Numbered from the stretch's first letter, positions 21,654 to 34,260 are shown. The stretch: 64,000 bases of DNA from Limnanthes douglasii subsp. nivea (GCA_036936605.1 JAUPFV010000005.1:75528885-75592884), one strand, 5' to 3'. Numbers and translations are program-made. The notes: a model not told the origin generated them from the letters alone.

Positions 21654-21846
21654 ATTTCTTCCGTTCCAAAATACATGTCGTTTAAGAAATAATTTTTATT
21701 TTACCATACATGTTTTTCTTCATATATTAATATAAAATTTGATATTATTTATTATATTTTATAGTTTTTTTATAAAAATAAAAATACTTATTATATTTTT
21801 TATGCATAACTTTGAAATGACATGTATCTTAAGACAAAATAAGTAT
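21654..21846. mobile_element. MITE-like sequence
   Basis: The left side, CTTCCGTTCCAAAATACATG, is partly mirrored near the right side, where AAATGACATGTATCTTAAG reverse-complements to a similar string. The interior is very AT-rich. The sequence resembles Stowaway-type MITEs, but the ends are imperfect. Confidence 0.45.
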
Positions 21847-21988
21847 ATGGTAACAAACAACACAATAGAATACGTTAAAATGTATTGTGACAAAGTTGTA
21901 ATGTTTAACGGTTGTGGTAGAACACGCTGGAAAAATACGGTAAAATTCGCATCATCACGTTTGTCAAGTTTATATAATTTTTAACACA

Positions 21989-21991
<3 letters not shown>

Positions 21992-22076
<85 letters not shown>
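21992..22076. repeat. (TA)n microsatellite
   Basis: About 85 bp of uninterrupted TA repeats lie at the 3' end of the LINE, where L1-like elements often carry a simple-sequence tail. Confidence 0.95.
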
Positions 22077-22079
<3 letters not shown>

Positions 22080-22084
22080 GCAAA

Positions 22085-25000
22085 AATTCATTTTCATTTA
22101 TTTAAAAAAGAGTTATAAGAAGATACGAAGAAGTTTATGATATAAGTTACATGGTAAAAAGAACCCTAGATTTAATCTAATAAGGATTTAATGAAGAGTT
22201 TTAGAATCCTCCATTCTTGCAGATCTCTATTATGCTTGAATATGTTGAATAATAGACGGATTCACATAAAATTGACCTGAAAATGAAACATATATAAAAC
22301 ATGGTCAGCATTTCTCCTACCAAACAATTAATAAGATCATACTATAATTAAGCTACTTAGCTAGTCTTAAGTAACTTAAATTTAAGGTCTCGAGCTAGAT
22401 TATGACATTTAAGAGAGCATGGATCTGAGATAGATTAATTCATAATCTTATTCAGAATTTATAACCCACTTAAATATTCAATTCGGCAATAAACTTTTGC
22501 TCCGGAAATATATACCTCAATGTCATTTGAGGTCTAATAAGCTTCATGCAGCAAGACTGTAAATGAAGCTTATACCAAGGTCAAAACCACTATAAAGAAT
22601 TTTAGTAATCAAAAGAGAATTAGTTTCAATATAAATATTTGATATATGATTAATGTATCAATAGATTAATCCATCAATTAAGGCCCTTAATTCAGCAATA
22701 AAAGTTATGTTTTTACCATATAGGTGACTAAAAGCTTTAACTAAATATCCATAACTATCTTTAAAAATGATACCATTACTAGGGTCTCCCGAAAAAAACA
22801 ACAACATCACAATTTACTTTGAATATATTCTTAGTAGGAGCTAACCATTTGACAATAATTGCAGGTTTGAGAGATTTAATATGATTGACACATCCAAGTT
22901 ATTTGGTTTCTTTTATATTAAACCAATGAGAGTAATAAAGGAGATTAATAGTATCTAATTTGAATATATTGAAATTTTTCTTTCTTAATTAGGAGTTGAA
23001 GTGCAATGTAGACCTTTATATTTAGATTTATTAGGGGCAGACCAAATAGTCCAACATATTATATGTGCTATAATTGTTCTAACATGAATGGGTTTGCTAG
23101 TGTACATGAACCATAAATGAATCATACGATTAAAGGAAATATGACAATTAATAAGAATGCCAAATATCCCAACAAAGTACTGTCATAATTTGGAGGGAAT
23201 TTGACATTCAACAAATAAATGAGTAATAGTTTCAACATTTTGAAGCTAAGTAAAAGTTTTCTATTTGCATGATATTTTCACCAGAGATGAATCAATTAAG
23301 AAGTCTCCAAAGTATGAGGAAGCACTTCCTAGAGATAAATGCCAGATATTAGAGTTAACTGAAGTTTTAGTATAGGTAGATCTAAGTTTGTGCCAAGTTT
23401 TTTTAAAAGAGAAAGCACTATCATTTGAAAACTTCAAAATTATAGAGTCATCAATGGAATCATTTAAGAATATTTTGGCAATTCTATTAATATCTGATGA
23501 AAGAATATAATATTTAAGAAGGTCAAGGTTCTAAGAACCATTTGACCAAAAATCAGAAACCACAACGTTATTATACTAGTTATTATTGTGATTATTAGAC
23601 ACGGTTATAAAATGAAAATTGTTGTTCCGCTTGTCTAACTAGAAGTCCACATGGCCTCTACCTACATTCTAATAGATATATTACTCATGAGAAGATGTGA
23701 TGTTAATAATTATTTTCCAAACTTTAAAGTCATTGGGCTTGATAATAATTTGAAGATGATGGGAAGATGGACACTAGATGGAGTGCCTTAACTAAGCTCA
23801 AAGTGAACTATTATTTCTAAAGGAGCACCACAAATGACAAAAGAAAGTGTCCTGAATATCTGAAATTTTTCTGATATTCAGGCCATTGTCATCAAATAGA
23901 TTGCAAAGATAGGACCACTTAGACAAAATAATAGGATTATAACTTTCTTGAAAACCCCAGATGAATTTATGCATTAAGATGATGGTTCTATTGATAGTTG
24001 ATTTAGGAATCTAATTGCATTGGATATAGAAGACATGAATAGCCATAAGGACAAATGGAACTAAGGTCAGTCTACCCCCAAAAGATAAATGTTTATTCTC
24101 TCTGTCCATTAACTTACTTCTGATTTTAGAAACATGGTCATCATAGATGTTAATGTAGTTGTATTTATGAATATGAATGCCTAAGTATTTGAATGGGAGA
24201 AAACTCTGGGAGAAACGATAAGTGATTTTTATAGTATTCGTTCTATTTCTGTCTATATTATGAGAAGAGTAGAAAACAATTTTTTTAGAGTTAATTAATT
24301 GGCTAGAAATTATTTGGTAGTGATTTAGAGATTTTAAACCTTTTTTTATATTGTTTAAAGAGCCATTCATAAAGATGATATCATCATCTGCATAGGCAAG
24401 ACATGGAATTTTGATATGACCTATGGTAGAGTAATACATGAAGCTTTTTGATAAATACATATTTTTTAAACCTCTCAAAAGATACTCTTCATCAATAATC
24501 AATAGGTTGTGTGAAAGTAAATCACTTGTCTAACACTATTGTTTTATTTTAAGTACCCACGAGGAGTACCATTAATAAGAATAAAAAAATTAACATTATT
24601 AATGTTTTTCTTAAATTAATTCTATCACTTTATCATTAAAACAATTTTATTCATAATAGTGAAGATAAACTTGAAAGAGACTCTATCGAAGGCATTGGTC
24701 ATATCAAGTTTGAGAATAATGTTACCACATCAACGTTTTTTTATTAATGTCATGGACTAATTCATGACTAATGAGAATGTTATCTTTAATTTTGTTACTG
24801 TTGACAAAACGTTTTGTTCATGAGAGATAATTTTAGGGAGAATAAATGCTAGCATAGTGTTAATTATCTTAAAAATGATCCCGATGAAAACATTACACAG
24901 ACTGATGGGTCTGTAATCATTCCAAAAGACATGAGACTCAAGTTTAGGTAATAAATAGATAATGGTGGCATAAATGCCAGGAGGGGTAATGCTTCCATTA

Positions 25001-26960
25001 AAGTAAGATCTAATGACATTACATAAATCAAACTTAATAATATGCCAACACATAGTGTAAAACCTAGATTTGAAACTATCAACTCCATGCACACTATTGG
25101 TTTTAAGAGCTTTGACGTTGAGATGAATCTCATTGTCATCAGAGGATAAATTATGAAGTTATTATCAATGTCAGTGATAAGATGAGGGATTAAATCATTA
25201 AAATCATTATCATTAGGGTTACTTTCCTAACAAGTTAATAGATTTTTAAAATGATTAATGGCCGAGGATGAAATTTGAGCTTGATCATCTGTCCATTGGT
25301 TATTTATCATGATTCTATGAGTTCTATTCGTTTTTTATGTATTTTTTTACCAAAGTTGTTAAATGATTTTGTATTGTTGTCAAAAATATTGTTGTCACAT
25401 CATTAGCTTTGGATAACTTAATTTGGTTTTCAGAATTGTTTAAAGCTTCTAAAATTTGCTCAGCATGCTGCACATTAATTTTAGAATTAGGTATGCTATC
25501 AAAACTGTTACGAAAATCATTATGATTCTAATTTTAAAGATAATTCTTGAGTCCTTTGAGCTTACCCCAGAAGATTGCAATGGGGTAGCCAGTAATAGGG
25601 AGCTTCTAGTTATTTTCAACATCTTTAAGGAAGTTACTATGAAGCAACCACATATTTTGGAATTTAAATGAAGGTTTAGTTTAAGATATGAAAGTTGAAA
25701 TAATAATACACAAATGTGAATGGTTTAAGCCAATCATGGCCAGGTGTTTCACCATTGTGATATCAAAGAAGTTTATCCAATAAGCATTTATTAAGCTTCT
25801 GTCAAGTATTTTCCATTTAAAATTATTGGACCAATTGTAATTGGATCCTATTAACATGGATCCTCTAAATGCTAATCCAGCATCATGTTATTAAAGTCAT
25901 CAATTGCATTCAATAAACAGTTTTACAAGCTAGCTTCTCAGAAGCTTTGGTGATAAGATTAAAATCATGAGCAATGAACAACTCTTTGTTGGTGACAAAA
26001 ATATTTATAAGATGATTCTAGAGATATATTTTGTGGATTCTATTGCATTTTGCATAAATGATAGTTACTAAGAATTATTTGTTACAAGAGTGATGAGTAA
26101 CTATTATATGAACAAACTATTCATGATTGATGAGGATATTGATTTGGAAATTGTGCTTTCACAAGATCCAGATTTTGTTGTTGATGTTAGAAATACTAGA
26201 ATTAAAGCCAATTTTGTTCTTTAAGGCTTCAAGTTTATTATTGGAAATCATTGGCTCTTGAAGCCTAATGAAACCATGATTTTTTTTGTTTTAATAATTG
26301 ATTTAATTCTTCTAACAAAGCCTTCATTTCTAATGTATCTGACATTCCAAGAATAGTTATGATCATTTGATGAAGATTTGTACGATCTTGTTGATCATTT
26401 GGGGAATGTGGACTCGCTTGAATGCATATATGAAATGGCCTTATAACTAGTTATTCTTTTTAAGGTATGTTTCTCTGTATCAATTATTTCTAGGACAGTG
26501 GGATTCGAGACAGTTTATTAATATTAAAGTCATCAGGATTTTTTTTGGTGATGGTGGAAGGCTGTCAGAGAGGATGGTTTTAGGTGAAATATGGTCAATA
26601 TGTGGATTGACCATATCTTGAATAATAGAGAATTTGTTGGCTAAGTCAACTATCTGAAAGGCTTGTTCAAGTTTTCAATGAATGTTTTCATCAAGTTGAC
26701 TTGAGGAATTGGGAAATAGAATAGTAGATTGTTCAGTTAATATGGGATGATCCTTGTTGTTAGCATTAGTGATTAAATAACTGTTATTGTTTGATAACTG
26801 TATAACTTGTTATAACTTGTTTATTTTATAAGTGGTAACAGAATTTGCGATAAGTTTTTTTCCTTGATTTGTTGACAATAATTCCAATTTCAATCTTGTG
26901 GTCATCAATGTAAACTTTGTTCATTAGGATTTATATTTTCTTTTCCTTGACTCGAGAGAT
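22085..26960 (-). mobile_element. L1-like LINE with C-terminal RNase H, degraded
   Basis: It reads right to left: a poorly preserved ORF1-like region (26960-26400), an endonuclease region (about 26345-25800), reverse transcriptase (about 25140-24010), and an RNase H near 22800-22640 with GDPSNGIIF and FIAELRAL. It ends near the TA microsatellite. The part from about 25468 rightward is duplicated at 54553. Confidence 0.75.
22640..26345 (-). pseudogene. LINE ORF2: endonuclease, reverse transcriptase, RNase H
   Basis: Endonuclease fragments include KNKIGFNSSISNINNKIWIL (about 26220-26160) and an IIYAKCNR-like region best seen in the second copy. Reverse transcriptase fragments include WNDYRPISLCNV and ILPKIISHEQNV (25092-24757), then AYADDDIIF and SFGGRLTLVP (24502-24011). 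A 163-codon frame covers the second half of the reverse transcriptase. Many stops and shifts separate the pieces. The protein would nick target DNA and copy its own RNA there. The RNase H at the end is known from several plant L1 lineages. Confidence 0.75.
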
Positions 26961-26999
26961 TATAATATTAAAAAACTAATAAATGAAATAAATATCAAA

Positions 27000-27895
27000 C
27001 AATCGCACAAAATAAATAAATGAAAGAGTATACCAAACACTTAAATCACCAATGATCCTCCAACTTCAAGCAAACTTGATTGAGTATATTGATTATGAAT
27101 ATTAATCTAAGTTCATAGAGGAATAATATAGACGAAGATCTTGGCCTGAGAGATTATAGTTGTAATTAGTTTTTAGAGCTTGTAGAAGAACAATATTATC
27201 TTAGAGATAATATGAAAGATAAATAAGAAATCGATGAGTTTCTTTCTATTTATTACAAGAAACTAAAAATATTAGATCGAGTCACATATCTGATTTGATA
27301 ATATTAAAAAAACTGTAAATATTATATCCCATTTTCAACGAAAAAAATCTTATAAATATGATACTTCTTGTTTATTATTCTCAGAACTATTTCATACTTC
27401 TCACACAACTGTTATACTTCAAATTTTATTATCTCAATCCATATTTTTAATGGCTCTGAAAGGAGAATTTAGAAAACCCAAGTAAATGTCACTGAAACAT
27501 CCTCAACGTGTAGAAAAAGAGTCGAGAAGGATTCATCACTATAATAAGATGTATCCAAGAGTATTGAAGAACACATAAACTATTTAAAACATCTAATGAT
27601 GTATAGTTGAAACATATAATAAAATATTAGTTGAAAGATCTAATAAACTATTTAAATTATCTAATATTTGAAAGATATTTAATTAATCTAAACATTCCAA
27701 CAACTTTAAAGATTTAATAAACTATAAAAATATAAAAACTTATTTACAGTATAATATTTGAAATACCTAAGATGTGAAGACTCCAATTAATTTATTAGTT
27801 AAAAGATCTAATAAACTATTTAAAATATTTAATAAAGCTACAAATAAACATGTCAAATATTTCGTTTATGATATACAGATCTTAATTTATTTCAT
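27000..27895. other. no recognisable gene (duplicated at 56060-56955)
   Basis: This AT-rich stretch lies between the LINE and the copia relic. It contains recurring AAGATCTAATAAACTATTTAA segments of about 40-60 bp (27600-27850). Both copies carry a short ATGGCTCTGAAAGGAGAATT frame (27450) that stops within about 12 codons. The start of the LINE may lie here. Confidence 0.5.
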
Positions 27896-29700
27896 TTGAC
27901 TAAAATTAACGCATATAAATTAATTTTAATAAACGTATTTAAAATATATGATGAACTACTAAAGATGATAGATTCGGTACAAGGTGAAGATGGATTAGGT
28001 GATACTATTTGTGTACAAGAACCTCATGAACCAAATAGAAGCACTAGAGCTAGAAAAGCTAAGTCTTTTAGATCTGATTTTCAACTTTATTTATTTGAAG
28101 GGTCAAGAGAGGAAATTAACTTTCAATATCAATATATATATATTGTGTTATTACTGAGGATGATCCAAAGACTTTTAGTGAAGCTATGGCATCAAGAGAT
28201 GTTGTATTTAGGAAAGAAGCTATTCAACATGAGATAAATTTTATCATGCATACTAATATATAAAAATTGGTTGATGTACCTCATGGTTGCAAATAATTAG
28301 AAAATAGATGTAATTTTAAAAATAAAATAAAAGTAGATGGTACCATTGAAAGGTATAAATCAAGATTGGTTATTCAAGGTGTTGGACAAAGAGATGAGAT
28401 TTCCTTCTTTGATACATATTCTCATGTTGCTAGAATTTCCACTATTAGACTGTTGATATCAATTGCATCGGTATACAATATGGTGATTCATCAAATGGGT
28501 GTGAAAACTGCATTCTTGAATGGTGATTTGGATGAGAAGATTTATATGAAACAAAGAAAAGAGTTTATTATGCCTGGTTGTGAAAATAAGGTATGCAAGT
28601 TGAAAACAATCTTTGTATGGTCTGAAACAAGCACCAAAAGATTGGCATAATATTTTTGATAATGTGGTATTTTCTAATGATATCACTCTTAATCAAGTAG
28701 ACAAATGTATATATATTGTAATGTGATGGTTCTCGTAAAAGAGTTATGATTTTTCTATATGTGGATGACATGTTAATTTTTGATAGCGACCAAAATCAAA
28801 TTGATGAAAGCAAGAAATTTTTGTCATCTAGTTTTGAGATGCAGGATTTGGGGGAAGCTCAAATGATCCTTGGTATAAGGCTCAAGCGAAAGAACAATAG
28901 TATGTCGATTTCTCAATCTCATTATATTGAGAAGATATTGAATAAATTTAATTTTAATGATTGTTCTCTGGTTAGCACACATACGGATCATACTCTTAAG
29001 CTTCTACCTAATAAAAGTGTTGCAGTATCTTAACTTGATTACTCAAAAGCCATTGGTTGTCTTATGTATCCCATTACTAGTACTAGGCAAGATATGGCCT
29101 ATGATGTTGGAAATATTAGTTGGTATACTAGCAATCCTAGTTCATATCATTGACAAGCTTTAAACCGGGTATTCAAGTATTTGAAACACATGAATTATGG
29201 GTTGACTTATACAAGATTTCATTCGATTCTTGAAGGTTATTCGAATGCGAGTTATATTTCCAATATGGATGATCATTCTTTTACAAGTGGATGAGTGTTC
29301 TTTCGTTGGGGAGGTGTTATACCCTCGGCATCCAAGAAACAAACATGTATAACTGATTCGACAATAAAATCTCAATTTGTGGCATTAGCAACAGCTAATA
29401 AAGAAGATGAGTGGCTAAGAAATCTGATATATGAGATATCATTATGGCCCAAACCGATAGCATCTATATCTATCGGGTGTGATAGTGAAGCTGTCTTGGC
29501 CAATGTCTATAGAAAAATTTATAAAGACAGATTTAGACACTTAGGTGTTAGACATAACATGATTCGTGACCGTATCCACATGATGTTATATTAGTGGCGT
29601 GTTATATCCGTGGAGTTTGTCAAAACCCAATATAATTTAGCTGATCATTTAACCAAACGGTTAAGTCAACTATTGAAATGTGATTAAAGTCCATATGAAA
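27896..29700 (+). pseudogene. copia pol relic (reverse transcriptase and RNase H), copy 1
   Basis: Fragments in order are NRSTRARKAKSF and EEINF (27960-28130), the RT start IERYKSRLVIQGVGQ (28345), HQMGVKTAFLNGDLDEKIYM (28490), FLYVDDMLI (28750) and the RNase H GYSNASY...SKKQTCITDSTIKSQF (29235-29380). Frames change several times and stops are frequent. Gag, protease and integrase are absent, so only the 3' half of the element is present. The same block recurs at 56956-58800. Confidence 0.85.
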
Positions 29701-30455
29701 TCTCCCATGTAGAGATATTCAAATCCCATATAATAAAATATTAATGCCAAATTCAATGCGGAAAACTTAACGTACACATTTAGAGTATCATCCGGAGGGA
29801 GATAAATTGCCATAAAATTGATTTATAAAAAAGAGACTATTGAAGGGCCTAATGAGTATCATTATCACGACACTATTCTCTATGTATTTGCAAGTGATAA
29901 TTTGTTGAAGGTTTGTGAATCGCATGGTCCAGACTACAGTGTGTTTAGTTGTGATGATTAAATTCTCCAAGTTATTTCTGGAGACAAACGCACTATGTAT
30001 GGCGTTTTATGCACGAAGTGAGGAGGCCCGCAAAAGGCATTCTGTCCACAAGCTTGCTTCGATAAGAGTCTTCGAGTCGTATATTGCTACTTTGAGATTC
30101 ACACTCTTTATAGGAGGACACATTCCTTTCTTATTTGATGGGTGTATATGAATATACGTATTAGAATCTCTTTTGTTGTTGGAAAAGAATTACCAATAAG
30201 TAGGTTTGAAGTCTTCTATCAATATTAGAAAGTAATAATAATTTTAATAAAATAAAAAATAAATTTTACTGGTATAATTAATAATTCGTGCAGTGAATAA
30301 CTATTTTATGGGTGAAGTTAAAGATAAAATATATACAATTAATACAATATTGATAAATTAGAACAATGTTTATTATGAGATAAATATTTTCAAAGGTATT
30401 GCTTTAATTGAGATCGGATGCTCCGATAATGTTACGCAAGTGCTAAAGCCATCCC
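29701..30455 (+). repeat. 3' end and LTR-derived sequence of the copia relic, copy 1
   Basis: A polypurine tract (CCGGAGGGA, about 29792-29800) ends the internal region. Compared with 58939 in the second copy, the first 21 bp of the LTR are missing here. The 78-codon plus-strand frame at 29915-30151, conserved at 59073-59309, lies in this LTR-like region and matches no protein I know. Confidence 0.5.
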
Positions 30456-30549
30456 AGTATTTCACTAAGTCATTTAATAGTTGAGAATTAATTTGGAGGT
30501 GTTTACTTCTTGTAACTTGGATTAAAGAGTGCATTAATTTTTGTTACTC
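30456..30549 (-). repeat. 3' LTR remnant of the chimeric element
   Basis: Only the part matching 60614-60707 remains. About 1 kb that the second copy keeps (59612-60613), including most of this LTR, is deleted here. Confidence 0.75.
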
Positions 30550-30619
30550 ATTTTTAGTGCATTTTTTCAATCAGCTAGACCGATGGAAAGTTGTTGAACC
30601 AGTATCGAAACAATAGGCT

Positions 30620-31190
30620 GAAGTAGACCATCTGTCATTCACATTGCCGATTCAATCAGTATCAATAAACCCACATAAACGAAAATTTGGAGCGGCTTTG
30701 TCAAACAGACTTTGAGCTTCTTCACTTGTAATGGTTTCTTTGAATGTTTCTGAACATAGTTCCATTTGTACTTTCTTCATTTTCGACAGTTTCTTCTCCA
30801 AATCATTCACTCGATGGGCCAGGTTTGATATTGGGTCAAGTTGCTCCTTCCGTGCTCCGATAAGTCATCTCCATTATACGTTGGTTATGATTAATCAATT
30901 TCTGATTCACATCCATTTGTTCATTATTTTCGAGAACAGTCTGTCCCTCACCGAGTGATTCTTGCTTGACTAAATCAGTAGGCTGCTGGAACAATGTATT
31001 CTCACCAACAACAACGTCTGCGTCTTCACATCTTGATTTCTCCTGCAACTTTACCTCCTCTTGAACTGAAGTCCAAGCACTGTAGTTTCACACTGTAGTT
31101 TCAATGGGTGTGGTTTCTTCAACTGAAGGGTCGCAAACACTCTTAAAATCCAAGCTGCTAACTGTTCCATTATGATATACCTCCATCAAA
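30620..31190 (-). pseudogene. second host-derived segment plus copia RNase H remnant
   Basis: After the nested element the minus strand encodes a charged stretch (VVVGENTLFQQPTDLVKQE; 31048-30836), then a coiled-coil-like NLAHRVNDLEKKLSKMKK. Next come MELCSETFKETITSEEAQSL and FDKAA (about 30745-30690), which match the Phox TPR region downstream of the PB1 linker. This passes directly into GFIDTD*IGNVNDRWSTSAY (about 30680-30620), the start of a copia RNase H (FxDxDWxGNxxDRxSTSGY) with TGA for Trp. The junction shows that host sequence replaced most of pol. Confidence 0.65.
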
Positions 31191-31204
31191 AAATATCAAT
31201 TCTG

Positions 31205-32195
31205 GGTATATAAAATAAATATTCTAAAATAAAATAAATAAAATCTTTATACAATTCGATTTGATTTGAAGAATATAAGATATTTGAATAAAATATAATA
31301 AAAATTAAAAATGTTTTTGTTTGGACTTCTGGGCTACATCATCCTCCCCTGGTTGACAAGAATTCGTCCTCGAATTCAGAGCACCATCACCATCAACAAC
31401 CAAATTTATTTTATTTTATTTTATTTTCAATTTTTACATTGGGAATTATAATTTTTGACCTTATCAGAATAAGATAAATTCTTCCCGAGTGTTCCTTGTT
31501 CGAAGTGACATTGATGACATCCAGTTGATGAAAAAAATTAGTTTTGAAAATCTTTTCATAGCCTGAAGTCAACATCCCCATGTCCAGTTAATGAAAAAAT
31601 GGTTTTGAAAACCTCTTCATAGCCTGAGACAACGTCTCGATAAGTAATTTTTACCTTGATTTGACGATTGATAGATAATTTAAACTCCTTCAGTAACCGA
31701 TGATTAATACGATCGTCATTGAAATGGCTGGTATGTCCCCTCACACTCAAACGATCTTCCCGATCTTCATAACCATGTGTGTTGTTCTCTTCTTTAAACC
31801 TTGAATCGGAATAGTCAGGCTTTAGAAACATGCTTCCCCATAGTAGGAACTGAGGCTCTAATACCAAACTGATGACGCGACGAAAATAGAATAAGAAACA
31901 ATGATAGATGAAACCCTAATTCAAGGGTAACATGATGAAACCCTAATATAAGGGTAACGAAGACTGAAATATTCAGAGATAAAAAATATATTATTCCAAA
32001 AACTTAAAATAACTTAAGGCATATGAGGCTTTATATAAGAGTTTCTCAAAACCCTAAATTAGAATACAAGCAAACAAAATAAATATTCTAAAATAAAATA
32101 GAATCAAATCTTTATACAATTAGATTTGATTTGAATAATATAAGATATTTGGATAAAATTAAAAAGGTTGTTGTTTGGACTTCTGGGCTACATCA
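31205..32195 (-). mobile_element. small non-autonomous LTR element nested in the chimeric element, copy 1
   Basis: The 5' LTR is 32195-31870, with matching ends TGATG and CATCA. The primer site TTGGTATTAGAGCC (31867-31854) is one base off the usual sequence, and the second copy has the perfect version. The internal region is only about 530 bp. A polypurine tract (AGGGGAGGA) precedes the 3' LTR, which starts TGATGTAGCCC at 31341 and is cut off near 31205. A gypsy-type non-autonomous element is my best reading. Confidence 0.75.
31556..31867 (-). CDS. short ORF of the nested LTR element
   Basis: A 103-codon frame starts right at the primer site and includes MFLKPDYSDSRFKEEN, HGYEDREDRLSVRGH and RQIKVKITYRDVVSGYEEV. 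The second copy (62071-61712) keeps it with few changes. I recognise no domain; its charged, hydrophilic make-up would suit a shortened gag. With no pol, the element would need helper proteins. Confidence 0.45.
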   Translation of the reverse strand: MVLEPQFLLWGSMFLKPDYSDSRFKEENNTHGYEDREDRLSVRGHTSHFNDDRINHRLLKEFKLSINRQIKVKITYRDVVSGYEEVFKTIFSLTGHGDVDFRL

Positions 32196-32209
32196 TAAAC
32201 GATCTGAGC

Positions 32210-33200
32210 CACATTAATGAACCACCACAGATATTTCAACACCACGGCTGCACACGCTAGACCCAACCCGAGTTTTTAAATAAACAACCAACTGGAACAA
32301 ACATGAAGAGCTAAAACCACAGTTGCAATAGCAGCCATGACCATCATTTTTCTTTGCAACTGGAGAAACTCTGACATCTGAGTACGGAAACGTTGTGCAA
32401 AATCGAACAACCAATCATGAGTTTCAATTTCTTTACCATTTGGTTCTTCTGATTCATTTTGAACATTTTTGTCCAATTTATTTATAATCTCATATTCTGA
32501 AATAGAACCACTAAGAGAAGAGGATCCACTTTCATCCATTTTAGTTTGTAGAATCTCAGGAGGCTTATTCTCTTCTTCATTCACCAAGGGCGGTTTTTGT
32601 TCTGGATCAACCTCAACGATATGAAACCGACTCAGCTATATTTGTTTCAAGTTTACTATCTACGGATAACTCTGCCAATCTGAGCTCGTCCGTACACGTT
32701 ATTGTCAACAAATCTCCTTCGTTATCCTTATACTTGATCAAACCCGACTCTAACTCTAAAAATCTTGTACTCACAATCTTCCTCAAAACCTTAAAGTTAC
32801 AGTTAACACGCATCTGACTTAGCCTTATATCATGCCCATAAACAAGCTTTAATTTTCTCCACTTGATTTGAAGAGTCATATCAACTAGCTGCTTACCAGC
32901 CGATACCGCAATCGACTCAGATAAACCCGCTTCAACTTGCCTATCCTGTCATGTTGTTGTACTAATACCACCTTTAGAACAGCCCTGCAAAACCTTCAAC
33001 ATAACCTTGGATGATTTGCTTTTGCTCTCAGGCGGACCATTTTCAGTCACGATACCACTATGTTGCTTCTCTACCTTATTATTACCAACAAACAAGACAA
33101 CCGAACCATTTTTTACCTTCTTTGGTATGACACGTGCAGGTAGACAAGGCCCGAGTACATGAATCGGTGCACCGCAGACACCTGAGGAACCAAGGACAAC
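32210..33200 (-). pseudogene. host-derived PB1 (Phox/TPR-PB1 type) segment captured by the retroelement
   Basis: After the knuckles the minus strand reads into SKSSKVMLKVLQGCS, then a PB1 domain: KLKLVYGHDIRLSQMRVNC, VLRKIVSTRF and GLIKYKDNEGDLLTITCTDE (32879-32670). It continues with an EVDPEQKPPL-like strand and an acidic linker ending ETHDWLFDFAQRFRTQ (about 32380). This order and wording match plant Phox proteins (TPR plus PB1). The tail (32370-32210) encodes two hydrophobic segments (MVMAAIATVVLALHVC; GLACAAVVLKYLWWF) that are not part of Phox and may come from another source. Stops at about 33210, 32945 and 32278, plus one shift near 32620, break the frame. No intron is evident across the PB1 part, as expected after passage through RNA. 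Confidence 0.7.
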
Positions 33201-33339
33201 TGGTTAATTAATAACCGAAGTCATGTTGTCTAGTTGATTAACAACCTCAATCGAGAGAGAACTTTCCAACTTTCGCTCATTGCTCTCTTCAACATCATAT
33301 GCAACATTTGCATCTGATTCGAAATTTTTTGAATAATAA

Positions 33340-34168
33340 TTTGGTTTAATATGGCCTGGTTTGTCACACATCTTACAAACAAGCTTTGCACGACAATCCG
33401 ACTTTATGTGTCCAGTCCTTCCACATCTAAAACATATGAGTTTAGAGTGGTTTGATGATTCCCCCTCAATCCTTATCTGCTTACCATCATTTTAAAAATG
33501 ACTTTGTGTGTTTTCCACTTTGACCTGTCTTTTGTAAAACGTGTATCTTCAATATCAGCAGAATACTTACCAAACATTTGTTTAACTAATGCTTCCTGGT
33601 TAGAGAGCAGGTTCTCTAACTCAACAATTGATGGTTGGTTGACTCATCCTTGTAGTGATGATATAAACGGCATGAAGTCAGATCGTAATCCACGAATCAA
33701 ATAACGTCTTAGCCTTGCATCACTGAGAGGTTTATCACTATCCAAACCTGAAATTTCTGAACATACATTCTTAACATTAAGAAAATAACCAGAGATTGAC
33801 ATATTACCTTGGGTTAACGAAGCAAGCTCATTCCCAAGGTATTGAAGCCACATAGTATTTTTCAGGGTAAATAACCTGTTAAAAGTATCCCAAATATCCT
33901 TTGGAGAATCTAATGCACGAACATGATCAATAAATTCTTTACCGGTCGAAGTTCTCAATGCGAATAAAGCCTTTACGCACCTTAGTTTCCATTTCCTCCC
34001 TAACTCAGCGTTTTCCAGAATATCACTAGGAAGCATCTCGGTACCGGAAACAAGATCCCATAAGTCTTGTCCTTGAAGGAAGGCCTCCATACACAACCAC
34101 CAATATTGGTAATTGGTTCCAACAAGCTTCTTTGTATACATAGGAGAAGTTATATTACTTCCATTCAT
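33340..34168 (-). pseudogene. copia gag (UBN2-type) with two zinc knuckles
   Basis: A 174-codon frame from the ATG at 34168 has the copia gag pattern: LVGTNYQYWWLCMEAFL, then DIWDTFNRLF and LRRYLIRGLRSDF. TGA at 33644-33646 stops it, but the same frame continues with VELENLLSNQEALVKQMF to about 33500. After a shift, two knuckles follow near 33440-33340: CFRCGRTGHIKSDC is complete, and CKMCDKPGHIKPNY has lost its last Cys. The protein would form the particle and bind RNA. The frame then runs on toward the host-derived segment. Confidence 0.85.
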
Positions 34169-34260
34169 ATTGATTTAAAAGTAATAACACTTGACAAGAT
34201 TTTTATCTCAATGGGTAATAAAATCAAACACTCGATATGCACAGCCTTGCTCTGATACCT

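Noticed and set aside
30731..30958. 75-codon plus-strand frame (also 60892-61131)
   Set aside because: It lies opposite the host-derived Phox/RNase H segment, whose minus-strand reading is recognisable.
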